A DNA stretch of 64,000 nt, from positions 1 through 64,000 of the forward strand of contig JABJBS010000310.1 in the NCBI GenBank assembly GCA_018668695.1. Reading direction: 5' to 3'. Both the position numbers and the translations under genes were made by a program. Within the stretch, counting starts at the first letter, position 1; the number at the start of each line of letters is the position of its first letter. Below the pieces are notes generated by a model. The model was given only the letters and a program-made list of their open reading frames with translations. It was not told the DNA's origin and did not search any database. This document shows positions 1 through 8,325 of this stretch, piece by piece. The stretch comes from Deltaproteobacteria bacterium (lineage in GTDB: Bacteria; Myxococcota; XYA12-FULL-58-9; JABJBS01).

Positions 1-78
1 AACAAGAATACGCTGAAGGTGCGGGGTGCCTTTGCATCCGCTACAAGTCGTTTAAAGCCGCACAAGCGGGATTCAGCA

Positions 79-120
79 AAAGGGCGATGAGGAGTTCTCG
101 GGAACTGCTCATCGCCCTTT
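79..120 (+). terminator. Intrinsic terminator-like hairpin at left edge
   Basis: A 13-bp perfect stem (79-91 with 108-120) reads AAAGGGCGATGAG and CTCATCGCCCTTT, with a further inner pairing AGTTC/GAACT around the loop. It is followed by the T-containing run ATGCGTT. It probably ends transcription of a gene that lies mostly to the left of the window. Positions 121-236 hold no gene and should contain the promoter of the kinase that starts at 237. Confidence 0.6.
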
Positions 121-236
121 ATGCGTTATGCTTATCCTAAAACACGCTCCCGATTGCATCGGACTGTTGCCATCCACTATCCTTTAAGGAGCGTGATCTG
201 CAGGGTTAGGATGCTGGTGCTTTAAAAGGATACGAA

Positions 237-3200
237 TTGAAAACGTGCACTGCCACATTGTTGTTTCTGCTTTGCTCTTGGGCCTGGACGCCAGGGCTTG
301 CACAGGAATTACCGTTTGCGCACTACACCGTCGACAGTGACGTCAATCCTCTACCTTCGTCTTCCGTATCAGAGGTCTATCAAGACCGGCTGGGTTACCT
401 TTGGTTCGTTGTGTATTCGTCAGGCTTGGTTCGCTACGACGGACACAACATGGTGGTGTATACAACCGAGCATGGGTTGTCCTCCAATACGACCATCGGA
501 ATTACCGAGGATAAGATAGGACGACTCTGGGTTCCAACTCGTAAGGGTTTATCGGTTAGTACCAAACCTCTCGATGAATATGCGGCAGGTGAAACTGTAA
601 AGTTCACAACGGAACTTGGCGGCCAGAAGCTGACTCAACTGGGCATAACCAGTGATACTGTCGAAACGGATAATGATGGAAACCTCTGGGCGGGGACGGC
701 GGAGGGTCTATTCTTTTATCGCTATATCGACAGAGATAAAGTTGAAGAGTCTAAAATCAAAATTGATCTGGATGGCGTAGGCCAAAGCATAATGGTGACT
801 GCTGTTAAGGCCCGCCGTACCGGCGGCGTGTGGGTTGCCCTGGCAGACGGACGCGTCGTTACCCTCGAATCTGCCGATAGCAAGTGGCAAACCATTGAGC
901 CACGTTTGGAAAAAAAGTGTTCTCGCGTAACGTCTTTATTTGAGCACCCCAATGGCTCACTCTACGGAGGGTGCGACAGCGGGGCGACCTGGCAACTCAG
1001 GGCGGGCGAGAAAGACTTCTCCAACATCAAATGGTTGCTTGATGAAAAAGGTTCGAAAGTTAACAGTATTTCTTTGAGTCAAGATGGCCACGTTTGGGTT
1101 GCTACTCGGGGGAGTGGTTTTTTCCGACTCGGCATAACCGACTCCGACCCCGTCAAACCCTTTAATCGAACCAACGGACTGCTTAGCGATCTGGCACAGC
1201 ACGTATTCGAAGATCCTGAGGGTAATCTTTGGTTCTCTCAATCCGGCGGGGTATCCAAGTTAAGATTCAACTCAAGGGCATTTTTAAATTGGACAGCAAC
1301 CTCACATGCAGGTGAGAAGCCAACCCTGCCTAGTCCTGGAGTGCGTACCGTTCGTCATCTTAAGCAAGAAGGGGGCCACAGCTTATGGGTGGGCACTGGC
1401 TCTGGGTTGGTGGCTGTCAGTCCGGCAGGTATTAAACAAACCTTGACCGCTGCCGATGGCTTTAAAACAAATGATATTTGGCTTTTATGCAGTGACCCTG
1501 CGGGGCGTCAGTGGGTAAACGACTCCGCTGGTATCAACGCCATTAGTTTTTCAAAAGAAATGATTCCAGCCGGTATGGGGCCTGCGAGGGAGTTCAGTCT
1601 TTGGGGTGAAAAAGCCTACATTAATCGAGCGGCATGGTACCGATCGCGTTCTTGCGTGAGTGTGTCGCATAAAGAGAATGGTCGCGTTCGAGACGCAGTC
1701 TGTTTCTCGGGCCGTGGTGAGATGAAGTGTTGGTCCGAGGGTAAATGGCTTCAGGTTGGCGAAAAACAAGGGATTCCCAATTCTAAAATTCAGGCCATGG
1801 CAGTTGGCCCCGAGGGGCGCCTCTGGTTAGGTACCGGTGACCAAGGTCTTTTTAGAACAAAGGTGACATTTGGGAAGTGGTTATCGAGGCAATTTGTGCG
1901 TAAGGCCAAATCAGGAAAACGAGTTGAGGAAGGGGATTTACTTGAGCAGGTGATGGACGAATCACGTGGGTCACCAACGAATTCTATCCAGTCGCTTGTA
2001 TGGTTTGGGAATAAACTATGGGCGGGTACAGCCCGTGCACTCCTGGAGCTGTCCGGAGAGCCAATGACCCTTGCTAAGGTGGTCGGCACCGATAATGGAC
2101 TCCCGAATCAATCTGTCTTTAGCATGGCGATATCGCCTACTACAGGCTCTCTATGGCTAGGGACGAATCAGGGTATAGCGGAATTAAGTCCAGATACCAG
2201 TGAGGTTGTTCGAACGGTAAGTCGTCAAGACGGACTTTTGGATAACGAGGTCTGGTGGCATCAGTCGATGCATGTCAATCATGAAGGAACGGTTCATTAT
2301 GGTACATCAAAGGGGCTGGCGGTTTTTAGTCCTAACGCGAACCGCTCCAACCCGGTTGCTCCGAACCCGAAGTTCCGCTTTCTTGAGTTTTCTCAAGATA
2401 ACTCTGGCAACAATGAATTAACGGTCCGATTTGCTGCTCTAAGTTTTGCCGATGAATCCAGTGTGCGTTATCGAACACGTGTTCTGGGCTATCGAGATGA
2501 CTGGTCTGAAGAGCGACCTAGCAATGAGGTACGGCTGATGAACCTCCCGGCTTTTGGTATCCCCCGTGACTATGCTTTTGAAGTGTTGGCATCCAACAAC
2601 GATGGCGTATGGAGTGATACGCCTTTGCGCTACACATTTACGGTAACGCCAGCCTGGTGGCTTCGGTGGCAGACCATAACTTTTGTGTTGCTAAGTATCG
2701 TTGGTTTTTTTGCTCTTTTTTATTCGGTACGTGTTCGCTCAATCGCGCAACGTGCACAAGAACTCAGAGTGCTCTCCAATAATCTCCAAAAGGAAGTCCA
2801 GATTAGGACGCAAGCACAGTCGGAACTTGAATCAGCTTTGGATGTTGCGAGGGAGGCAAGCAAGCTCAAGAGTGAGTTTCTCGCGAATATTTCGCACGAG
2901 CTAAGGACTCCATTGAACGCGATTGTGAATGTCCCTGGTCCATTGATTAAAGATTACGTGACAGTTCGGGTTTGGCAATGTTCATCGTGTGAGGGCGCAT
3001 TTCAGGATGATGTGGACCCATCGTCTCCGGTTCCCGAGGAGCCCGAAGTTTGTCCAGAGTGTCATATTGGGATGGCTTGTGGCGAGCAGACAGTTTGTGT
3101 CGGCGACTTGGGCGAACATCGCCACTTCTTAAGGCGCATTGAGACATCGGGACGACACCTCTTGGCTGTTGTTAATGACCTGCTTAATTTCTCGAAGCTT

Positions 3201-3752
3201 GAAGCAGGAAAAATGAACCTCGTTTTTAGCGAAATTGATGTGGGAAAAATCTTCGAAGATCTTTCTCATACGATGGCCCTTTTGGCAGAAGATAAAGGCG
3301 TCAAACTTCGATTCCCAGAATCCACGGCTGATGTTTCCCTGGTGGCGGACGCATTAAAAGTGACTCAAGTCTTGGTCAACTTGATTGGCAACGCGATTAA
3401 ATTCACGGCCGAGGGAGGGGATATCACGATTGGGCTCGAGCCTGTGGATGACGAAGGACAGAGAATGTACAAATTCTCGGTTAAAGACACGGGGATAGGA
3501 ATCCCTCCTGAGCAGTGTGAACTTGTATTTGAAAGCTTTCGACAGGTAGACGGCAGCCATACTCGCGCCCATCAAGGGACCGGACTGGGTTTGGCTATCA
3601 CCAAGCAATTGGTGGAACTCCACGGGGGCCGGATATGGGTTGAGAGTGAGGTGGGTGTAGGGAGCACTTTTGCTTTTATTTTGCCTCAAGAGGGCATTGT
3701 TAAGCTTGAGGATGAATCAGGTGAGGTTAAGCTCGCCGCCCACAGTGATTGA
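237..3752 (+). CDS. Propeller-type transmembrane sensor histidine kinase with Cys-rich insert
   Basis: A 1171-residue membrane sensor kinase. It has a signal peptide (about residues 1-23), then a long periplasmic region of two-component-propeller repeats (short blocks such as GYLWF, GRLWV, NLWAGT). A Y_Y_Y-like domain follows near 715-800, a membrane helix at about 812-835 and a coiled linker. The cytoplasmic kinase core has the phospho-acceptor H887 in SHELRTP and ATP-binding boxes NLIGNAIKFT, DTGIGIP and GTGLGLAI. Unlike Bacteroidetes hybrid sensors it has no receiver or AraC domain. The odd feature is about 70 residues between the two helices of the dimerisation/phosphotransfer hairpin, carrying C915xxC918, C939xxC942, C948 and C954, which looks like a zinc ribbon. 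Translation starts at TTG 237, six bases after AAAGGA. The receiver-PilZ gene 83 bp downstream is the likely partner. Confidence 0.9.
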   Translation: MKTCTATLLFLLCSWAWTPGLAQELPFAHYTVDSDVNPLPSSSVSEVYQDRLGYLWFVVYSSGLVRYDGHNMVVYTTEHGLSSNTTIGITEDKIGRLWVPTRKGLSVSTKPLDEYAAGETVKFTTELGGQKLTQLGITSDTVETDNDGNLWAGTAEGLFFYRYIDRDKVEESKIKIDLDGVGQSIMVTAVKARRTGGVWVALADGRVVTLESADSKWQTIEPRLEKKCSRVTSLFEHPNGSLYGGCDSGATWQLRAGEKDFSNIKWLLDEKGSKVNSISLSQDGHVWVATRGSGFFRLGITDSDPVKPFNRTNGLLSDLAQHVFEDPEGNLWFSQSGGVSKLRFNSRAFLNWTATSHAGEKPTLPSPGVRTVRHLKQEGGHSLWVGTGSGLVAVSPAGIKQTLTAADGFKTNDIWLLCSDPAGRQWVNDSAGINAISFSKEMIPAGMGPAREFSLWGEKAYINRAAWYRSRSCVSVSHKENGRVRDAVCFSGRGEMKCWSEGKWLQVGEKQGIPNSKIQAMAVGPEGRLWLGTGDQGLFRTKVTFGKWLSRQFVRKAKSGKRVEEGDLLEQVMDESRGSPTNSIQSLVWFGNKLWAGTARALLELSGEPMTLAKVVGTDNGLPNQSVFSMAISPTTGSLWLGTNQGIAELSPDTSEVVRTVSRQDGLLDNEVWWHQSMHVNHEGTVHYGTSKGLAVFSPNANRSNPVAPNPKFRFLEFSQDNSGNNELTVRFAALSFADESSVRYRTRVLGYRDDWSEERPSNEVRLMNLPAFGIPRDYAFEVLASNNDGVWSDTPLRYTFTVTPAWWLRWQTITFVLLSIVGFFALFYSVRVRSIAQRAQELRVLSNNLQKEVQIRTQAQSELESALDVAREASKLKSEFLANISHELRTPLNAIVNVPGPLIKDYVTVRVWQCSSCEGAFQDDVDPSSPVPEEPEVCPECHIGMACGEQTVCVGDLGEHRHFLRRIETSGRHLLAVVNDLLNFSKLEAGKMNLVFSEIDVGKIFEDLSHTMALLAEDKGVKLRFPESTADVSLVADALKVTQVLVNLIGNAIKFTAEGGDITIGLEPVDDEGQRMYKFSVKDTGIGIPPEQCELVFESFRQVDGSHTRAHQGTGLGLAITKQLVELHGGRIWVESEVGVGSTFAFILPQEGIVKLEDESGEVKLAAHSD

Positions 3753-3835
3753 TTATGCCCCAGGGCTAAGATAGAAATATAGTTGTATCGTTGTGACGTT
3801 CTAAGGGTAGGAAGAACAAAGGGACCGGCAATTCA

Positions 3836-4672
3836 ATGGCATTAACGCGTTTTAATCCAGTACCCAAGGCGAAGAGTCTAGAGACCCAAAAACAGAAAAT
3901 TCTCTATGTTGAGGATGAGGATACGAATTGGGAAGTTACTCAGCTATCCTTGCGTGATAAATTTACGCTTCAACGTGCAGCCACATCAGCTGAAGCCTTC
4001 GAGATTCTGAATAAAGAAAAATTCGACCTCATTTTAATGGATATCCAACTGTCTGGTTCTGAACTTAACGGTATCGAAATCACTCAGTCGCTTCGAGGAC
4101 TGGCTGCTGGGACTGTTCCCGATTACGGCCGTGAAATTGATTGTCATGGTGCGAGAATTATTTTCGTGACCGCATATTCTGCGCGCTATACCAAGGAAGA
4201 GTTGATTGAGGCCGGCGGCGATGACTTGATCACAAAGCCCGTTGATTTTACGCGGCTAAGTTTGGCTATATCTCGCTTACTCGTTCGAGAGGCGTTTAGT
4301 AAGCAGCCTCAAGTTAAAAAGTTTCTCGAAGAGAATAACCTACCTGAGCGCCGCAAGGCTGTTCGGGTTGCGATTGAACTAAATTGCAAGGTTCATTGCG
4401 ATGGTGTCACGGATCATGCGTGTATTTGGGACCTCTCCTTGGGTGGTGCCAGGATAGCTTTCGACGCCAACAAAATACCCGATGCTATTTCCATAGGTTC
4501 ATTGATTGAAGTTGAGTTTATTACCGCGTGGGGAGTCATCTGCGCCGACTCAACGGTTGTGCGAATTGCCGAGACAGAGACCAATGAGTTGGGTGTATCT
4601 TTCGATGCCATGAGCGATGAAAGTAAATCTATCCTAAGCAAATGGCTGGGGACTTACGGCTCCAAAGGCTGA
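3836..4672 (+). CDS. Response regulator with C-terminal PilZ domain
   Basis: A 278-residue cytoplasmic protein. The N-terminal receiver domain (about residues 17-150) shows the acidic pair in YVEDED and the phospho-acceptor D69 in LMDIQL. A CheY-like lysine sits in ITKPVD. The C-terminal PilZ domain (about 171-275) keeps both c-di-GMP signatures: RxxxR (R173 and R177) and DxSxxG (D199, S201, G204). Phosphorylation and c-di-GMP binding could therefore be integrated in one output protein without DNA binding. It lies 83 bp after the sensor kinase gene on the same strand, so a cognate pair is the simplest reading (inference). The receiver has a longer than usual loop after the phospho-Asp. Confidence 0.88.
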   Translation: MALTRFNPVPKAKSLETQKQKILYVEDEDTNWEVTQLSLRDKFTLQRAATSAEAFEILNKEKFDLILMDIQLSGSELNGIEITQSLRGLAAGTVPDYGREIDCHGARIIFVTAYSARYTKEELIEAGGDDLITKPVDFTRLSLAISRLLVREAFSKQPQVKKFLEENNLPERRKAVRVAIELNCKVHCDGVTDHACIWDLSLGGARIAFDANKIPDAISIGSLIEVEFITAWGVICADSTVVRIAETETNELGVSFDAMSDESKSILSKWLGTYGSKG

Positions 4673-4688
4673 ACAGGTGACCGGCTAT

Positions 4689-5435
4689 TTAGTTGGCCCG
4701 TTGTTTTTGAATTTGCTCGTAAGCCTCATTTATCTTTTGAACCTTTTCAGTAGCCAGCTTCACGAATTCCTCTGGAAGTCCTTGAGAGATGACCTTGTCT
4801 GGGTGGTTCTCGCTAACCAATGCTCGGTATTTTTTCTTAATCGTGTCCATCGAGTCCGAAGGTTTGCAGCCTAAAACCGCATAGTATCCCTCGGTGTTTG
4901 GGAAAAACGATTTTTGAATCAGCTCATGTTCGTAGCTGGGAATGTTAAAAATTTGAGCTGCTTTGGAAACAAGCTCTTTTTCTTTAGGGTGAAAGACACC
5001 GTCGGCGGCGGCGATGGTGTAGAGCAGCCGTAGCATTTCCCGCATCATCGCCGGAGAGTGCCCGAGGATTTGGTAGTACTGTTGAGCAAAACCCTCAAAT
5101 GAGTGTGACGAGTCTTTGGCTTTATAAAAGATGTCGATGGCAATTTGGCGTTGTTGGTCGTTGAGCTGCAGACTTTGCTTGATGAACTTATCAACGACTG
5201 CGACTTCTTCTTTTGACACAATACCGTCGGCCTTCGCCAATTTCGCCAGTAGAGAAAAAGTCGTCACAAAAAATACGAGTTGATGTTCTTCCTGGCCCAG
5301 GTTGGTCTGTCCAGGTGGAAGGCGTTTCTCGCGAGGACTCAATGCATTGCTGGCCACAGTGGCAATGATGGCCCCGATGGGACCTCCAATGGCATAGCCG
5401 AAAGCGCCCCATAGAAGATTATTGAAAAAACTCAT
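4689..5435 (-). CDS. djlA: DjlA-like TerB/J-domain co-chaperone
   Basis: A 248-residue protein with an N-terminal glycine-rich hydrophobic segment (about residues 7-30) that may anchor it in the membrane. A TerB-like helical domain follows (about 50-165), with the repeated pattern AKADGIVSKEE and AAADGVFHPKE. A C-terminal J domain carries the HPD motif (H211-P212-D213) that stimulates DnaK-type ATPases. This order matches DjlA, a membrane-anchored DnaJ-like co-chaperone, though the family shares only modest identity. It converges with the receiver-PilZ gene, leaving about 16 bp between stop codons. The start has only a weak ribosome-binding site, so the exact N-terminus is less certain than the domains. 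Confidence 0.82.
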   Translation of the reverse strand: MSFFNNLLWGAFGYAIGGPIGAIIATVASNALSPREKRLPPGQTNLGQEEHQLVFFVTTFSLLAKLAKADGIVSKEEVAVVDKFIKQSLQLNDQQRQIAIDIFYKAKDSSHSFEGFAQQYYQILGHSPAMMREMLRLLYTIAAADGVFHPKEKELVSKAAQIFNIPSYEHELIQKSFFPNTEGYYAVLGCKPSDSMDTIKKKYRALVSENHPDKVISQGLPEEFVKLATEKVQKINEAYEQIQKQRAN

Positions 5436-5532
5436 GATTTCTATGTAGCGCTTCAGCCTTTCGGGGGGAAGTGTTTGGAGTCACTAAGGAGCAAGATATG
5501 AGTATTTCGTTACTGAGTTATCCAAGCTGGTT

Positions 5533-6273
5533 TCACTTATTCCGGTTCAACTCAGTTATTTCTCTTAAGTTTGGCCAATGTGATTTGGCTTCATAGAAGA
5601 GCTTTTGTGCCTCTTGGTGATTTCGGAGCTCCCGCTGTATGGCGATGGCTCGGAGATAGCTCTCTGGACCGAGGCTGGTATGGGATTGTTGGCGGGCCAG
5701 ATTTAAAAATTTCTGAAACGCCTGGTCTAAATGGCCAGCCTCGTGTGCTGCCTTTGCCTCTCGAAACCGGCGCAGAAGGTCTGAAAGCGGGTACGGACTG
5801 GATGGCGGGTTTTGCCGATGAGCATCCGACCCAATCGAAGCACGGGCAGGGCGGGTTCGATTCCTTCTCAACGGTCTTGCTTTGGGAGAGGGCAGTTTGG
5901 GTGGCTCTTTGAGCAGCGGTTGTACTTGGACTGGGGCCTTTAGGACTTTAATCGCTCTGAATTGAGTGAGGCTTTGTGCTGAGGGTACGATGATGGGGGT
6001 AGCAATTGTTATTTGATGACCTACGGCGCGCTGCTTGATTTGCCAGCTGGTTCCCCAGGCGAGCGTACCAAAGAGCAGGGTAAATCCCATGGTAGCTGCG
6101 AAGGCTCTCAGAGAAGGACCCGTCTCGGCTCTGGCGATACGCTCCTGAATAGCTTCATGATTACGGCTGAGTCGCCAGGCGGACATTTGTCTGCGCGCAA
6201 TCCACCAGAGCCCGTTCCCAATGTCGGAGCGCCGGCTGAGGCGTATGGGTCCCCTCGGGTATGTTTTTTTCAT
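5533..6273 (-). CDS. Single-pass membrane protein with C-terminal TPR-like region
   Basis: I do not recognise a named family. From ATG 6273, which follows GGCAGG, the protein has about 246 residues; a TTG at 6297 would add eight. It has a basic N-terminal cytoplasmic segment, one membrane helix (around AATMGFTLLFGTLAWG), a proline- and arginine-rich linker, and a C-terminal helical region resembling tetratricopeptide repeats (FREAKAAHEAGHLDQAFQKF). The layout is the same as in the protein encoded at 6869-7759 beside the sigma factor, so the two are probably paralogues or functional analogues. In ECF operons such proteins can act as anti-sigma or cell-envelope sensors, but no anti-sigma motif is visible here. 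Confidence 0.65.
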   Translation of the reverse strand: MKKTYPRGPIRLSRRSDIGNGLWWIARRQMSAWRLSRNHEAIQERIARAETGPSLRAFAATMGFTLLFGTLAWGTSWQIKQRAVGHQITIATPIIVPSAQSLTQFRAIKVLKAPVQVQPLLKEPPKLPSPKARPLRRNRTRPARASIGSDAHRQNPPSSPYPLSDLLRRFREAKAAHEAGHLDQAFQKFLNLARQQSHTSLGPESYLRAIAIQRELRNHQEAQKLFYEAKSHWPNLREITELNRNK

Positions 6274-6434
6274 GTAGACTGCCTGCCGCTTTCTCAACTG
6301 AGTTCCCGCATAAGGTTGTAATCTTCATTTTTATTTTATGTTTTGGTTTTTTTGATGAGACCCCACCAATTAGGTGGTGCGCGGAACGCGGCGGGGTTAC
6401 AATTTGGTGGGTCGATTATCTGAGGAGTCCCCTG

Positions 6435-6875
6435 GTGAGCGCCGTAACAAAAGATTTATTGGAGTCATTTCAAAAGGTTTTGAGTGATCTACGAAAAGCC
6501 ATCGATGAAGATGTCTTTTGGAGCTGGGATGGTCGACTGCAAGCCGCTTTTGTCGTTGTGCATACGGGGCACAGCCGTGTGGTGAACGATATCTTGGCCC
6601 GTTCGTTTGAGAACCGGTGGGATATCGAGTCGATTCAAAAGGCTCCGCCTTATGTACGAGAGGCGGTTGACGCATTGGTTGGGCTCAGGGAACGCCAGTT
6701 TATGTATACTGCCGAGCCGGATGATGGTGGCCGAACCCTGTATGGGGCTTATTGGCCGTGGGCCAATGGCGATTTGATTTCTATCCGGGTAAGCTTTCTC
6801 TCCACTGAAAATGACCGATTGTCACAAGATGAACAAACGGCACTTTTAAACCGCACGCTTGAGTCAAATCACTGA
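6435..6875 (+). CDS. Hypothetical cytoplasmic protein, 146 residues
   Basis: A short soluble protein of unknown function. The frame is open further upstream, but the only good ribosome-binding site (TGAGGAG, 6421-6427) lies eight bases before GTG 6435, giving a start VSAVTKDLL. The upstream extension is poor in coding character and overlaps the promoter region of the divergent gene at 6273. The product contains several aromatic residues and no signal peptide, membrane helix or catalytic motif I can name. Its last codons overlap the end of the convergent gene at 6869 by seven bases, which supports a compact, real gene arrangement. Confidence 0.6.
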   Translation: MSAVTKDLLESFQKVLSDLRKAIDEDVFWSWDGRLQAAFVVVHTGHSRVVNDILARSFENRWDIESIQKAPPYVREAVDALVGLRERQFMYTAEPDDGGRTLYGAYWPWANGDLISIRVSFLSTENDRLSQDEQTALLNRTLESNH

Positions 6876-7759
6876 CTTTTCGAACAGCGCCCCACGGCTT
6901 GCCTGACTTCTTTTTCTTGGCGGGCACTCAGTCCCATTTTTAGAGCTTTTGAATAAGCAATAAGAGCAGGCCCGCAGCGTCCTCGAGCTTGCTGGATCTC
7001 ACCCAGGAGTTTGTACCACTGCGCTTGAGGTTTCGAAGACGAATCGCTTAGAAGGTCCTGCATATTTCGTAAAGCAGTTTCGTTTTCCTCGAGGGCAAGA
7101 TGGTTACGAATGTTGAGAAGGCTTAGCTCTACACCAAGTTGATGCTTGGGGAATTCTTGAGCGAGTTGGTTTAGGACGGTCTTTGCCTGAGTGTAATCGT
7201 TGTTATCAAAATACGTCTTAGCTTTTTGGAAGAGCTGGATTTCTTGGCCCAGGGTCGCTTTTGGAGGCGGATTGGTTTTCTTGGAGGTAGACTGCCTGGT
7301 GCTCACCCGCAATGGGGCTTTCTCCATATGTTTGAATTTCCCGTCTTCTTGAGAAGGCATGGGAGCGTTATCGAGCTTTGCTGATCCCTTTTGGGTTTTG
7401 TTGGAGATTGCTTGTTGTGCGGGTGCGGGGTTGCTCTTGTTTAACGTAGGCAGCGCTGGGGACTCTTGGATTTGACGGTCCGGGCTTTCAACCTTTGGTG
7501 GCTGAACGCTGAAGTCGTGTTGGGTAGCAGACGGAACGGTGAGCCATACTATGGCTGCGGTGAGTGCGAGGCCGAGTGTAACTTTGGTAATGATGGATCC
7601 AGCCAAAGGGGGCGTGGTTGCTGGTAAAGAGCCGATGGCGCTTTCAATAGCGGACCTGTTGTTTTCGAGCCTCTCTTTCGAGAAGGAGCGCGAGGAAAGT
7701 TCTCGAAGCCCACGGTCTTGTTTATTGAGGCGTTGGGGTGACTCGCGGTTGAGACTCAT
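6869..7759 (-). CDS. Membrane-anchored TPR protein of an ECF sigma operon
   Basis: A 296-residue protein. It has a charged cytoplasmic N-terminus (1-55), one membrane helix (about 57-78), a long proline-, serine- and lysine-rich periplasmic linker, and C-terminal tetratricopeptide-like helices (FQKAKTYFDNNDYTQAKTVL and a second unit ending in GPALIAYSKALKMG). It overlaps the sigma factor gene by four bases and follows it, so the two are translationally coupled. This placement and topology suggest a membrane regulator of the sigma factor or a product of the same envelope response (inference). No zinc-binding anti-sigma motif is seen. GGGAG upstream of ATG 7759 serves as ribosome-binding site. 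Confidence 0.75.
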   Translation of the reverse strand: MSLNRESPQRLNKQDRGLRELSSRSFSKERLENNRSAIESAIGSLPATTPPLAGSIITKVTLGLALTAAIVWLTVPSATQHDFSVQPPKVESPDRQIQESPALPTLNKSNPAPAQQAISNKTQKGSAKLDNAPMPSQEDGKFKHMEKAPLRVSTRQSTSKKTNPPPKATLGQEIQLFQKAKTYFDNNDYTQAKTVLNQLAQEFPKHQLGVELSLLNIRNHLALEENETALRNMQDLLSDSSSKPQAQWYKLLGEIQQARGRCGPALIAYSKALKMGLSARQEKEVRQAVGRCSKSQ

Positions 7760-8325
7760 TGTGTTTTCTCCCGCATTTGTTTCTTTTTGAGCCTATCTTG
7801 AAATACTTGTCGGGCCTTATGAAGCCTTGTCCAGACTGTTCCGATTGGAATTTCAAGCAGTTCGGCAATTTCAGGACCTTCCATCTCTTCGAGTTCGTAA
7901 AGCACGAAGACTTCCCGTTGTTTGAAGGTCATGGAGGTAATGACTGATTCGGCCAGTTGTAATTCTCGGCTTACCTCGAGGTTTTTGTGGGGCGATGGCG
8001 AATCCGGTGAAGGGGTGCTCTGAAGCTTCTCTTTGAAATTCAAAAACCGAGCTAAACCCCGTTTGTGATGCATGCATAAATTCTTAGCGATTCCATAGAG
8101 CCAAGTTCTAAGCGCGCTGCGTCCTTCAAACTGCTCTCTCTTCTTGTAGGCAATGATGAATGTGTCTTGAAGAATATCATCAACATGAGCTCCGGATCCT
8201 GTGAGTTTTTCTATAACTCTGGCGATGAAGGGAGCGTGTTCCTGAAAGGCTTTACCAACATCCACAGCGGGGTGGACGAGGCTTGGGTCGATGGCCTCAG
8301 GCATGTGTGCGGTATCTTCGCTCAT
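7756..8325 (-). CDS. ECF-type RNA polymerase sigma factor
   Basis: A 189-residue sigma-70 family factor of the extracytoplasmic-function group. Region 2 (about residues 28-95) includes VDDILQDTFIIAYKKREQF and SALRTWLYGIAKN, the core-binding and -10 recognition helices. Region 4 (about 125-180) includes a helix-turn-helix, with EMEGPEIAELLEIPIGTVWTRL recognising -35 elements. The stop codon of the upstream gene (8326-8328) is immediately followed by this gene's ATG, and its own end overlaps the TPR membrane protein gene by four bases, so all three form one tightly coupled operon. The linker between the regions is rich in Ser and Pro. The regulated genes are not evident; autoregulation of the operon would be typical. 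Confidence 0.93.
   Translation of the reverse strand: MSEDTAHMPEAIDPSLVHPAVDVGKAFQEHAPFIARVIEKLTGSGAHVDDILQDTFIIAYKKREQFEGRSALRTWLYGIAKNLCMHHKRGLARFLNFKEKLQSTPSPDSPSPHKNLEVSRELQLAESVITSMTFKQREVFVLYELEEMEGPEIAELLEIPIGTVWTRLHKARQVFQDRLKKKQMREKTQ

Noticed and set aside
1-90. An open plus-strand frame ending with TGA at 88-90, possibly the 3' end of a gene
   Set aside because: Only about 29 codons are visible with no start, and two other frames are also partly open. The stop lies inside the terminator stem, so it may be real, but coding character cannot be judged.
6261-6434. Upstream extension of the gene annotated at 6435
   Set aside because: The extension encodes an unlikely hydrophobic/cysteine-rich leader, overlaps the divergent promoter region, and the only good ribosome-binding site is at 6421-6427.
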